The position numbers and the translations under genes are program-made. Under the pieces are notes generated by a model that searched no databases, had not been told where the DNA came from, and worked only from the letters and a program-made list of their open reading frames with translations. From Gemmatimonadota bacterium (lineage in GTDB: Bacteria; Gemmatimonadota; Gemmatimonadetes; Longimicrobiales; Gaopeijiaceae): 64,000 bases of DNA. Of this stretch, positions 54,630 through 62,678 are shown piece after piece (position 1 is the first letter of the stretch; every line of letters starts with the position of its first letter). The stretch spans positions 1-64,000 of the forward strand of contig JAJDYN010000028.1 in the NCBI GenBank assembly GCA_022825135.1, given 5' to 3'.

Positions 54630-56606
54630 TCAGTAGCCTACCCCTTCCAGCTCCTCCAGGTAGCCGACGCCGGGCAACCGTGTGTCCTTGCCGAGCAGGT
54701 AGTAGTCGAAGAAGGACCGCATGTCGGCGAGCATCTCCCGCGTGTTGTCGAAGCCGCGGACGTAGAAGTTCTCGCCCGGATAGGCCTTGTAGCGGGCGGG
54801 CTTGTAGAGGCGCTGCAGCTCGCGGAAGAACTCCGTCATCTGGGGTGAGCCGGGATAGCGGCCTTCGCCGTGGAGGACGAAGACGGGTACCTGGGCGTCG
54901 GCGATGTGGTAGTAGGGGGAGTTCGCCAAGTATCGGTCCCGGTGCTCGTCGAGCCGCCCCATCTCCTTGCGCAATTGCTGCAGATGGCGGAATTCGCCGT
55001 CCTCGAAGAAGGTGACCCGGTCGCAGTAGCCCGACGCCGCGATCACGGCCTGGAAGGTCTCGCCACCGAAGCTCACCGCCGCGCACGACATGAAGCCGCC
55101 GTAGCTGGTGCCCGTGGTGCCGATGCGCTCCGGATGGACGTAGGGCAGGGTTCGGAGATACTCCGCAGCCGCGACCGCATCCGCGAAGTCGCACTTCCCC
55201 CAGCAGCCGTCGTTGGCCTCCTCGAAGCCGCGTCCGTAGCCGGAGCTGCCGCGCACGTTGGGCAGCAGGACGACGTAGCCGCGCTGCGCGAAGTACTGGA
55301 TCGCGGGTTCGAAGTTGTCCTCCCACTGGGATGTGGGTCCCCCGTGAGTCCACACGATTGCGGGATGGCGGCCATCGGCGTCGCCCGAGCCCTCGGGCGG
55401 GCGGTAGAGGTAGGAGGGGATGGTCAGGCCGTCCCCGCTGCGGAACTCGACTTTGGTGGGCGTGACCAGCCGGTTCGCGATGCCCTCCATCGGCATCGAG
55501 TCGGTCAGTCTTGATTCCGTCCCCGAATCGAGCTCGTGGACGATCAGGTCCCCGGGGCGGGTCGGAGTTTCGACGGTGTAGGAGATGCGGCTGCCGTCCG
55601 GGGACCATTGGGGCGCGCCGATGACCCCGGATTCCGGACGGGCAACGACGCGGGATTCGCTGCCGTGCGCGTGCGCGGTGCGGAGCTGGTACGTGCCTCC
55701 GTGGTTCTCGACGTACGCGAACGAGTCGCCGTCGGGCGACCACACCCCTTCCGTCTGGTCGGCCTCGGCCGCCGCGAATTGTCGCGGCTCGCCTCCGGAA
55801 CGCGGGACGCTCCAGTAGTTGATCCAGCCCGAGCGGTATGAGGGAAATACCACAGTGGCGCCGTCCGGGGAGACCAGCGGATAGCCGAATGTGCCTCCCT
55901 CTCCATAGTCGAAGAAGTCCTCGTCTTCTACAATCACCCGCTCTTGACCCCCGTCGGCGGGAACTTCCACGATGGCGTGGTCCATCCATTCACCATCGAG
56001 TCTCACGAAGAGGACAGACCGGGAATCGGGGCTCCAGGCGGGATAGACCTCAAGTTCCGGGCCATCGGTCAACCGGCGCGCCTGCCCCGAGGGGACGTCC
56101 ACAGTCCACACGTCGTATTGTCCGTGGCGATTCCCCGAGAACGCGATGCGCGTGCCGTCCGGCGACCAGGAGTAGCCCTTGATGAGCCGGCCCCCGTTGG
56201 CTGTGGCGCGGATCTCCTCTCCGTCCCCGGGAGACCAGAGCCAGATCTCGGGCGTGCCGCTCTTGTCGGACACGTAGGATATCCAGCGGCCGTCCGGCGA
56301 CCAGCGGGGTTCGGCCGAGGCGAGGAAATGACCGCTGCCGCCCGTCGAGACCGGAAGTTCGCTGATCGCGCCGCCTTCCGATCGGATCAGGCGCAGGTTC
56401 GAGCCGCCCAGAAGGATCCAGTCGCCGCCGGGAGCCCAGCGCGGGGTCTCGCCGCCGACCGTTGAGGAGAGTGACAGCAGCGTCTCCACCGCAAGCGGCC
56501 CGGATGCGTCCTGGGCCGGCAACGGCGCCAGCCGCGTCGAGGATGTCAGCGCCAGGCAGAGCAGGAGCGGGACGATTGTGAGCAGTTTCTCGGCGGGTCG
56601 TCGCAT
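54630..56606 (-). CDS. Secreted S9 (prolyl oligopeptidase-family) peptidase homologue, possibly inactive
   Basis: The 658-residue protein starts at ATG 56606 behind GGAG. It has a signal peptide (cleavage near PLPAQ), a propeller of PD40 repeats (residues about 45-375) and a C-terminal alpha/beta-hydrolase domain with WTHGGPTSQ and the nucleophile motif GTSYGGF (Ser501). The later catalytic motifs are altered. The usual HGxxD region reads HGEGRYPGSP, with Arg near the expected Asp, and the usual PGEGHG near the C-terminus reads PGENFYVRG, without the His. The frame is continuous and the rest of the domain is well kept, so this looks like a pseudoenzyme or an enzyme with a different charge relay. 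It converges with the HEPN gene. Confidence 0.85.
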   Translation of the reverse strand: MRRPAEKLLTIVPLLLCLALTSSTRLAPLPAQDASGPLAVETLLSLSSTVGGETPRWAPGGDWILLGGSNLRLIRSEGGAISELPVSTGGSGHFLASAEPRWSPDGRWISYVSDKSGTPEIWLWSPGDGEEIRATANGGRLIKGYSWSPDGTRIAFSGNRHGQYDVWTVDVPSGQARRLTDGPELEVYPAWSPDSRSVLFVRLDGEWMDHAIVEVPADGGQERVIVEDEDFFDYGEGGTFGYPLVSPDGATVVFPSYRSGWINYWSVPRSGGEPRQFAAAEADQTEGVWSPDGDSFAYVENHGGTYQLRTAHAHGSESRVVARPESGVIGAPQWSPDGSRISYTVETPTRPGDLIVHELDSGTESRLTDSMPMEGIANRLVTPTKVEFRSGDGLTIPSYLYRPPEGSGDADGRHPAIVWTHGGPTSQWEDNFEPAIQYFAQRGYVVLLPNVRGSSGYGRGFEEANDGCWGKCDFADAVAAAEYLRTLPYVHPERIGTTGTSYGGFMSCAAVSFGGETFQAVIAASGYCDRVTFFEDGEFRHLQQLRKEMGRLDEHRDRYLANSPYYHIADAQVPVFVLHGEGRYPGSPQMTEFFRELQRLYKPARYKAYPGENFYVRGFDNTREMLADMRSFFDYYLLGKDTRLPGVGYLEELEGVGY

Positions 56607-56838
56607 GGAAGGTCTCCGGAAGGGCACATGCTTGTCGGGCGCAGCTTGCCGCGCGCGCACATTCGGATCGCGTGGACCGGAACTTGCAGCCAATGTAGGC
56701 TGGTGGCGGGGGGCGTTACCACACCTCCGGCAACCCGGAATCGGCGAACGACGGCCTCCGGGCTCAATGGCCGCACCTCAGGGAAGCCGAGCCCGACAGG
56801 CAGGCCGGACTCGAGCCCGAAGATCAGGAGACGGAGCC

Positions 56839-58048
56839 TTGATCAGGACGCGTGCGTTGGCTTTGAGCACCGGCACCACCCGCGGTCGTTGCACACGGAT
56901 CCTCGTGGCCACCTCCCTCGTGGCGGCCATCTGGGCCAGCGCGTGCGGCGACAGAGGCACCGAGCCCACGCCCGTCGATCCCCACCCCGCGATGGTCGCC
57001 GTGGCCCCCAAAGCCGTCACGCTCGGGACCCTCGGGGACACCGCCCGGGTCTCCGCGGACGTACGCGACCAGTACGGGAGCGCGATGGCGGGTGCGCACG
57101 TTTCCTGGCTCAGCCGGAATCCCACCGTTGCGGAGGTAGGCCCGGCGGGGCTTGTGACGGCGGTCGGCAATGGCACGACGACGGTCGTCGCCGAGACCCG
57201 GCACCGGGAAGTGCGGGGAGGCCGAATGATGGCTGCCGGCCGGATCTCGGACTCGGTGGCAATCCGGGTGGATGCCCCGACGTTCACGCTGTCCGGTACG
57301 GTGACCGACCAGCGGAGGCCCAGCCTGGTGTTGCCCGGCGTTCACGTGCGTCTGGAAGGATGGAAGCGGACAACCACGACCACCGATGCCGACAGACGGT
57401 ACAGCTTTCCGAACGTCGGCGGGACCTTGCAGGTGACTGCCCATGCGGAGTTCAGCTACGTCGGCCAGACGGTGAATGTCGACGTGGACGGAGATCTGAC
57501 GAGGGACTTTGCGATGGAGGACAACGGCGTGGCGCCATTCAGAGGCACGTCGTGGGTCACGCCGGCCATCCTCGGGCCCGACTCGACCGTGCTGGAAACC
57601 CTGACGTACGCCGGCCGCGGCATGCGGGAGGTGTACGACCGGCGGTTGCGGAAGTGGATCCGCATCAACGCGTTCCTGTCCACGCCAACGATCCGGCAAC
57701 CTGGACCACCGCCCGCAAGGGCTTTCTCGAAGAAGTGTTCCTGCACGAGGCCGCCCACGCCGTGCTGGATGAGACACACGCACGCGCCGACGCCTGGCGT
57801 GCCGCGCAGGCGGCCGACGGCGTGTTCATTTCCGAGTACGCCGGGAACAATCCGGTCCGCGAGATATCGCCGAGACTGCCGTCATGTACTTCGCGGTGCG
57901 ATATCGGCCGGAGAGCCTGACCACGGAAGACCGGTGGCGCGTCCTCACTTCGATCCCCAACCGCCTCGCCTACTTCGACGAGCAGGACTTCGACATGTCG
58001 CCGTACGAGGCAACGGGTTCGCTCGTCCCGGGCCGCGAACCGGGCTAG
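56839..58048 (+). pseudogene. Ig-like lipoprotein with HEXXH metallopeptidase-like domain, two frameshifts
   Basis: A TTG start at 56839 behind AGGAG gives a lipoprotein signal peptide (IWASAC, Cys36), a Big_2-like Ig repeat (NPTVAEVGPAGLVTAV) and a carboxypeptidase-regulatory-like repeat (FTLSGTVTDQRRPSLVLPGV). The frame then breaks near 57679; the next frame continues ANDPATWTTARKGFLEEVFL and HEAAHAVLDE. It breaks again near 57863, after which the third frame reads AETAVMYFAVRYRPES to the stop at 58046-58048. Each break is explained by one missing base. HEAAH (57744-57758) with a downstream Glu would make a zinc site. It may be a recent pseudogene or two sequencing errors. It overlaps the stop of the next, convergent gene. 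Confidence 0.75.
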
Positions 58049-58473
58049 TCGCGGGCAATCTCGGGGGAAGGGTCGCCGACAGTCTCCAGCGAACAGTGCG
58101 CCCCGCACCCGAAGCGGCGGCGGTTTCGCGCGAAGTTGCAGTATCCCCACGCGAACAGGGGACGGGCGAAGGGGAGCCGGAAGACCCAGCCCAGCCTTGG
58201 ACCGCGCGGGAGCACCCGCAGGAGTTGCTCGATGGCCCGCGCGCCCTCCCAGGTGTCGTGGGAGGCTGTGCCCGGCCCCACGAGTTGCAGCGCCTCCTCG
58301 AAGCGCGAGGCATCGATCCAGGGGAAGCGAGCCGGCACTCCGTCTTCCTGGTAGGCAACGATCTCGATGGTACCCGCCGGGTCGCGGCGCCGCAGGTAGT
58401 CGATGAAGCGCAGGCAGACGGTGCAGTCGCCATCGTAGATGACGGTGTAGCCGGCGGGCGCGCGCTGGATCAT
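58045..58473 (-). CDS. DCC-family thiol-disulfide oxidoreductase (DUF393)
   Basis: The 142-residue protein has the defining N-terminal YDGDCTVCLRFIDYLRR (C-x-x-C) and the mid-region FEEALQLVGP, matching the DUF393/DCC family of thioredoxin-like proteins. The rest (GAHCSLE near the C-terminus) has another conserved Cys. A role in thiol-disulfide exchange is assumed for the family but has rarely been tested. ATG 58473 sits close behind GGAGG. It has no signal peptide, so it is probably cytoplasmic. It is divergent from murB, 55 bases away. Confidence 0.9.
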   Translation of the reverse strand: MIQRAPAGYTVIYDGDCTVCLRFIDYLRRRDPAGTIEIVAYQEDGVPARFPWIDASRFEEALQLVGPGTASHDTWEGARAIEQLLRVLPRGPRLGWVFRLPFARPLFAWGYCNFARNRRRFGCGAHCSLETVGDPSPEIARD

Positions 58474-58528
58474 ATGCCTCCGGGTTGCGGGTAGAACTCC
58501 TCGGAAACCTACCGCAACGGGCGAAACA

Positions 58529-59545
58529 GTGACAGAAACGGCAACCGCCAGGCTCGATTCGCTATCTTTGCGCCGTAGCGCATCCCCCTCGTCCCCATGG
58601 AGAAGCGTGGATACGGCGGAATCCTGTCGCGAGCTGGAACGGCGCCTCGGGCCGGGCCGGATCGAGCGCGACGTGCCGCTCGGTCCCATGACGACCTTCA
58701 GGATCGGCGGGCCAGCGGACCTGTTCGTGCGGGCGCGCACCGCCGACGAGCTGGCGGACGCCATGATGGCGGCGCGGGAACTCGGGATTCCGCACTTTCT
58801 CCTGGGACGGGGCGCAAACATTCTCGTCGGGGACGGCGGCTTCCGCGGGCTGGTGATCCGCTCGGAGGTGGGCGGCATCGATTTCCTGGACGAGGTGCGT
58901 GTGCGCGCGGGCGCCGGGGTGGACAGCTTCCCGGACCTCATCCAGGCCACCGTCCGGCGCGGACTCGGCGGGCTCCATCACTTCGTCGGCATCCCCAGCA
59001 CCATCGGCGGGGCCATGTGGCAGAACCTCCACTTTCTCGCCCCGGAGCGGGACCGGACGGTCTTCCTCGAGGAGGTCGTGGAATCCGCCGAGATTCTCAC
59101 GGAGGAGGGGGAGCGCAGGTGCGTCGACCTGGACTACTTCCGGTTCGGGTACGACTACAGCATCCTGCACGAGCGGGACGATGTGGTGCTCACCGCCACC
59201 TTCCGCCTCGAACCCACCCCCGCGCGCGAGCTGCGGCGGGTCATCCGCGAGAACCTGCGCTGGCGGGACGACCGCCATCCCGACCTGTGGCTGTATCCCT
59301 GCGCGGGATCGATCTTTCAGAAGATCGAGGGCATCGGGGCCGGGCGGCTCATCGACGAGTGCGGGCTCAAGGGTCACTCCCACGGCAACGCACAGATCTT
59401 CCACCGGCATGCGAACATCATCGTCAATCTGGGAGGGGCGACGTCAGCCGAGGTGCGCGCGCTGATCGACCTGTCGCAGGAGACGGTGGCGCGCGAGACG
59501 GGTTACGAACTCGTCCCGGAGATCGTCTTCGTGGGAGAGTTCTGA
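58529..59545 (+). CDS. murB: UDP-N-acetylenolpyruvoylglucosamine reductase
   Basis: MurB reduces the enolpyruvyl group with NADPH and FAD, making UDP-MurNAc for peptidoglycan. The 338-residue protein has the FAD-binding N-half (PLGPMTTFRIGGPADLFVRA, LLGRGANILVGDGGFRGLVI) and HHFVGIPSTIGGAMWQNLHF. YDYSILHERDDVV provides the active-site region and PCAGSIFQKIEG the catalytic Ser. IDECGLKGHSHGNAQIFHRH continues the C-terminal domain, and the last Glu region is YELVPEIVFVGEF. Start GTG 58529 gives about 45 residues before the FAD domain, so a shorter start is possible. It is not in a mur cluster here. Confidence 0.95.
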   Translation: MTETATARLDSLSLRRSASPSSPWRSVDTAESCRELERRLGPGRIERDVPLGPMTTFRIGGPADLFVRARTADELADAMMAARELGIPHFLLGRGANILVGDGGFRGLVIRSEVGGIDFLDEVRVRAGAGVDSFPDLIQATVRRGLGGLHHFVGIPSTIGGAMWQNLHFLAPERDRTVFLEEVVESAEILTEEGERRCVDLDYFRFGYDYSILHERDDVVLTATFRLEPTPARELRRVIRENLRWRDDRHPDLWLYPCAGSIFQKIEGIGAGRLIDECGLKGHSHGNAQIFHRHANIIVNLGGATSAEVRALIDLSQETVARETGYELVPEIVFVGEF

Positions 59546-59552
59546 CGCCCGA

Positions 59553-59579
59553 GTTAGCTTAGTCCGGTTAGCTTAGTCC
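59553..59579. repeat. Tandem 14-bp direct repeat
   Basis: GTTAGCTTAGTCC occurs twice (59553-59565 and 59567-59579), period 14. It lies in the 60-base gap between convergent murB and the PQQ gene. It is probably a simple duplication; no function is evident. Confidence 0.8.
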
Positions 59580-59605
59580 AGATTCGGCAGTTCCGGGCTG
59601 GCGCG

Positions 59606-61648
59606 TTACGGCAGCGCCAGCGCCACGTACTCCGCAGAAGAATCGCTGCCCCCGACGGCGACCACGATGTACTGTCTGCCCTCGTGCATGTAGGTCATCG
59701 GCCCGCCGGTCGTGCCGGACGGGAGGTCCATCTCCCACACGACCTTGCCCGTCGCCTTGTCGTAGGCGCGGAACTCGGTTCCCCAGTGGGTATCCGGGGT
59801 GCCGATAACCGCGTCGCTTCCCTCCCCGATGAACAGCAGTGTCGACGTCAGCAGCGGCGCCGGACGGTTCGCGTTTCCGAGCGGGGGCAGGTCCAGACCT
59901 TCGAGCAGGGGATGATCGTTGGGGGCGTCGCCGTTGGGCGCCATCCAGAGATGCTCGCCCTTGTTCATGTCGATGGCCGTGATCCGTCCCCACGGCGGCT
60001 TGACGATGGGCAGCCCGTCGATGTCCGCGCTCGGCCATCCTCCCTGGGTCCCGAACGCCATCTCGCCCGGTTCCTCTGTCCTGGACAGGCGCCAGACGTT
60101 GGGCAGCGTGAGCGAGACGGCGTAATAGGTGCCCGTCTGCGGATCGAACGCGCCGGTGTGCCAGTTCCCGGCGCCCCACGCGCCCGGAACAACGTACGTG
60201 CCGATCTTCCCCTCGATCGAGCCTTCCTCCATCGGGGGCGTGAACAGCGGCCCCATGACCAGTGAGTCCGCCAGCGCGAGGGCCCGCTTGTGGATCTCCG
60301 GGGTGAAGTCGATCACGTCCTTCTCGGAGACTCCCTGCCGGTCGAACGGCGGCGGCTTGCTCGGGAAAGGCTGCGTCGGCGAAGTGGCCTCTCCGGGCAC
60401 CTTCGACTGCGGGACGGCCTTCTCCTCGATGGGCCACACGGGTTCACCCGTGCGGCGGTCGAAGGTGAACAGGAAGCCCGTCTTGCTCGCCTGCATCACC
60501 GCATCGATCGCGCGCCCGTCCACGTTGATGCGCCCCAGGACCGGCGGACCGAGGGTGTCGTACTCCCAGATGTCGTGGTGCACCATCTGGAAGTGCCAGA
60601 GGCGCTCGCCCGTCGCGGCGTCGAGCGCCACGAGGCTGTTGGAGAACAGGTTGTCGCCGGGGCGGTGCCCTCCGTAGTAGGCCGAGGTCGGGGCTCCCAG
60701 CGGCACGTAGACGATGCCCAGGTCGTCGTCGGCGCTGAGGCAGCACCACGAGCCCACGTCGCCCGACAGTTCACGCGAGCCGTCGCCCCAGGTGTCGGCG
60801 CCGAACTCGCCTTCCCGCGGGATCACGTGGAAGGTCCAGACCAGCTCGCCCGTTCGTGCGTCGAACCCGCGCACGTCCTCCGGCGCGCTGTCGCGCCACT
60901 CCGTCCCCGAATCCCCGGCGCCGTCGACCGTGCCCGCGATGACGATGATGTCGCCGACCACGATCGGCCCCGAACTCCAGTTGAACCGGTCGCGGCCCTC
61001 GGGCACGAGGTTCACGCTGCCGGCGGCTCCGAACGACGCCACGGGCTTGCCGGTCCCCGCGTCGAGCGCGTGCAGCCAGAATCCGCGCACCGAGATGATG
61101 CGCCCGCCGGCGTGCCCGTTGTCGGAGTCGAGGTCCTCGGCGCCGTCTCCGCTCCAGTAGGCGACACCGCGGAAACTGCGTCCGCGCGCGTCCTGCAGGG
61201 AAGCGGCCCGCTGGACCCAGCGGGTCTTGCCGGTGCCGGGATCGAAGGCCTCGACGAGCCCCACCGCGTTGGGCGCGTACAGGGTTCCGTCGACGAGAAT
61301 CGGGGTGCCGCGCAGGTAGTTGTTGAAGGCGAGTTCCGGGAACTCCGCCTGCAGCTGCGGGTCGACGCCCGGGCGTTGCCATGCGATTCCGAGCGATGCG
61401 ACGTTATCCGCGTCGATCTGCGCCAGCGGCGAGTAGCGGTTGAAGGAGTTCTGGCCGCCGTAGTAGGTCCACTCGGCGGTCGGCGGCGGCGCGCCGGCGG
61501 GATTCTCCCCGGGGCCGGCATTCCCTCCGGGACCGCCGTCCGCGCAGGAAGAAGCCAGGAAGGAGGCCGGCATGGCGAGGCAGGCGGCGAGCGCCGTCCG
61601 GTTGCGGTGAAGGTTGGTTCCCGTGCTCTTCGTTCGACTCGTGCGCAT
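59606..61648 (-). CDS. PQQ-dependent quinoprotein dehydrogenase lipoprotein
   Basis: The 680-residue protein starts at ATG 61648 behind GGAGG and has a lipobox (FLASSC, Cys35). It has an eight-bladed PQQ propeller with Trp-docking repeats such as LDAATGERLWHFQMVHHDIW, YDKATGKVVWEMDLPSG and FDRRTGEPVWPIEEKAVPQS. It resembles glucose/alcohol quinoprotein dehydrogenases that oxidise sugars or alcohols in the periplasm. A vicinal Cys-Cys (GSWCCLSADD, codons at 60740-60745) is notable, since a vicinal disulfide lies over PQQ in some alcohol dehydrogenases. No cytochrome domain is fused. The substrate and electron acceptor are unknown. Confidence 0.9.
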   Translation of the reverse strand: MRTSRTKSTGTNLHRNRTALAACLAMPASFLASSCADGGPGGNAGPGENPAGAPPPTAEWTYYGGQNSFNRYSPLAQIDADNVASLGIAWQRPGVDPQLQAEFPELAFNNYLRGTPILVDGTLYAPNAVGLVEAFDPGTGKTRWVQRAASLQDARGRSFRGVAYWSGDGAEDLDSDNGHAGGRIISVRGFWLHALDAGTGKPVASFGAAGSVNLVPEGRDRFNWSSGPIVVGDIIVIAGTVDGAGDSGTEWRDSAPEDVRGFDARTGELVWTFHVIPREGEFGADTWGDGSRELSGDVGSWCCLSADDDLGIVYVPLGAPTSAYYGGHRPGDNLFSNSLVALDAATGERLWHFQMVHHDIWEYDTLGPPVLGRINVDGRAIDAVMQASKTGFLFTFDRRTGEPVWPIEEKAVPQSKVPGEATSPTQPFPSKPPPFDRQGVSEKDVIDFTPEIHKRALALADSLVMGPLFTPPMEEGSIEGKIGTYVVPGAWGAGNWHTGAFDPQTGTYYAVSLTLPNVWRLSRTEEPGEMAFGTQGGWPSADIDGLPIVKPPWGRITAIDMNKGEHLWMAPNGDAPNDHPLLEGLDLPPLGNANRPAPLLTSTLLFIGEGSDAVIGTPDTHWGTEFRAYDKATGKVVWEMDLPSGTTGGPMTYMHEGRQYIVVAVGGSDSSAEYVALALP

Positions 61649-61756
61649 GGAGGCCTCCGTATCCGGCGCGCTGGTTCCCGGCTGCTCGCGTGAACGTAAC
61701 GCGCGACTGTGGTTTACGCCCGACCGGAGCCGGTCGGATCGAGGAGCGGATTCCCG

Positions 61757-62551
61757 ATGCCCGGAAAAAGGAACAGAGATGGGGGACGTCGAGCGCGAGA
61801 ACGGCGGAGTCCCGCGGACGAAGCGTACCCCGATCCCGGTCGCGAACGGATCCGGACGTGGACCCGGGAGATCGGCCGCGAGCTCCTCGCCTCGTCTTCT
61901 TGGATCGACGACCCCGACTTCACCGCCATCCACCCGGACGACCTCGCCTTTCTCTTCGACGCCTATGACCGGCGCTTCCTCAACGGCTTCGTGCGCCGCC
62001 GACTGACCCCGGGAGCTCTCTCGTTCCGCCTGTCCTCACGGATGACCCGTGCCGGTGGACAGACCTCCCTCCGCGTGCGGCCCGACGGGAGCCGCGACTA
62101 CGAAATCACGGTCTCCACGGAGATTCTCTTCAACGGCTTCGCCGACGACGATCGCGGGGTCAGCGTCGCGGGCATCGCCTGTGCCAACCGCCTGGAGGCA
62201 CTGCAGCGGATCTTCGAGCACGAGATCGTCCACCTGCTGGAGTTTCTCGGCACCGGGAAGAGCAACTGCGGGGCACGTCCCTTCCAGGAGCTCGCCCACC
62301 GCCTCTTCCGGCACCGAACCCACACCCACACGCTCATCACACGCGCGGAACGGGCCGCGCGGCACGGGATTCGCGTCGGTTCCCGGGTTTCCTTCCTCTA
62401 CCGCGGCAAGCGTCTCGCGGGCCGGGTCAACCGGGTCACCAAACGCGCCACGGTGCTGGTCGAAAACGCCGATGGCGAGCGGTATTCGGACGGCAAACGG
62501 TACCGGAAGTACTACGTGCCGCTCGCAGGGCTGGAGCTGGAGGACGGCTGA
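61757..62551 (+). CDS. SprT-like zinc metalloprotein
   Basis: The 264-residue protein has a SprT-like core: FLFDAYDRRFLNGFV, a beta-rich stretch (SLRVRPDGSRDYEITVSTEI), and IFEHEIVHLLEFLGTGKSNC with the HExxH zinc site (HEIVH, 62219-62233). A distal HRTHTHTL supplies further His residues. The C-terminal part has a small beta domain (VGSRVSFLYRGKRLAGRVNR). I chose ATG 61757; a GTG at 61709 would add 16 residues. SprT-like proteins include DNA-protein crosslink proteases; the substrate here is unknown. It is divergent from the PQQ gene and convergent with the Schlafen-type gene at the right edge. Confidence 0.8.
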   Translation: MPGKRNRDGGRRARERRSPADEAYPDPGRERIRTWTREIGRELLASSSWIDDPDFTAIHPDDLAFLFDAYDRRFLNGFVRRRLTPGALSFRLSSRMTRAGGQTSLRVRPDGSRDYEITVSTEILFNGFADDDRGVSVAGIACANRLEALQRIFEHEIVHLLEFLGTGKSNCGARPFQELAHRLFRHRTHTHTLITRAERAARHGIRVGSRVSFLYRGKRLAGRVNRVTKRATVLVENADGERYSDGKRYRKYYVPLAGLELEDG

Positions 62552-62678
62552 AGGGCGCCCAATGCCGTCTTCCCCGCGCCGGCGGCCCGGCCGGGCTTTC
62601 ACCACCATGTCGACGGGCAGCCCGCCGGCCATACCAGATCACGGACCGACCGATCACGGCGCCAGGTCCATCCGGTGG

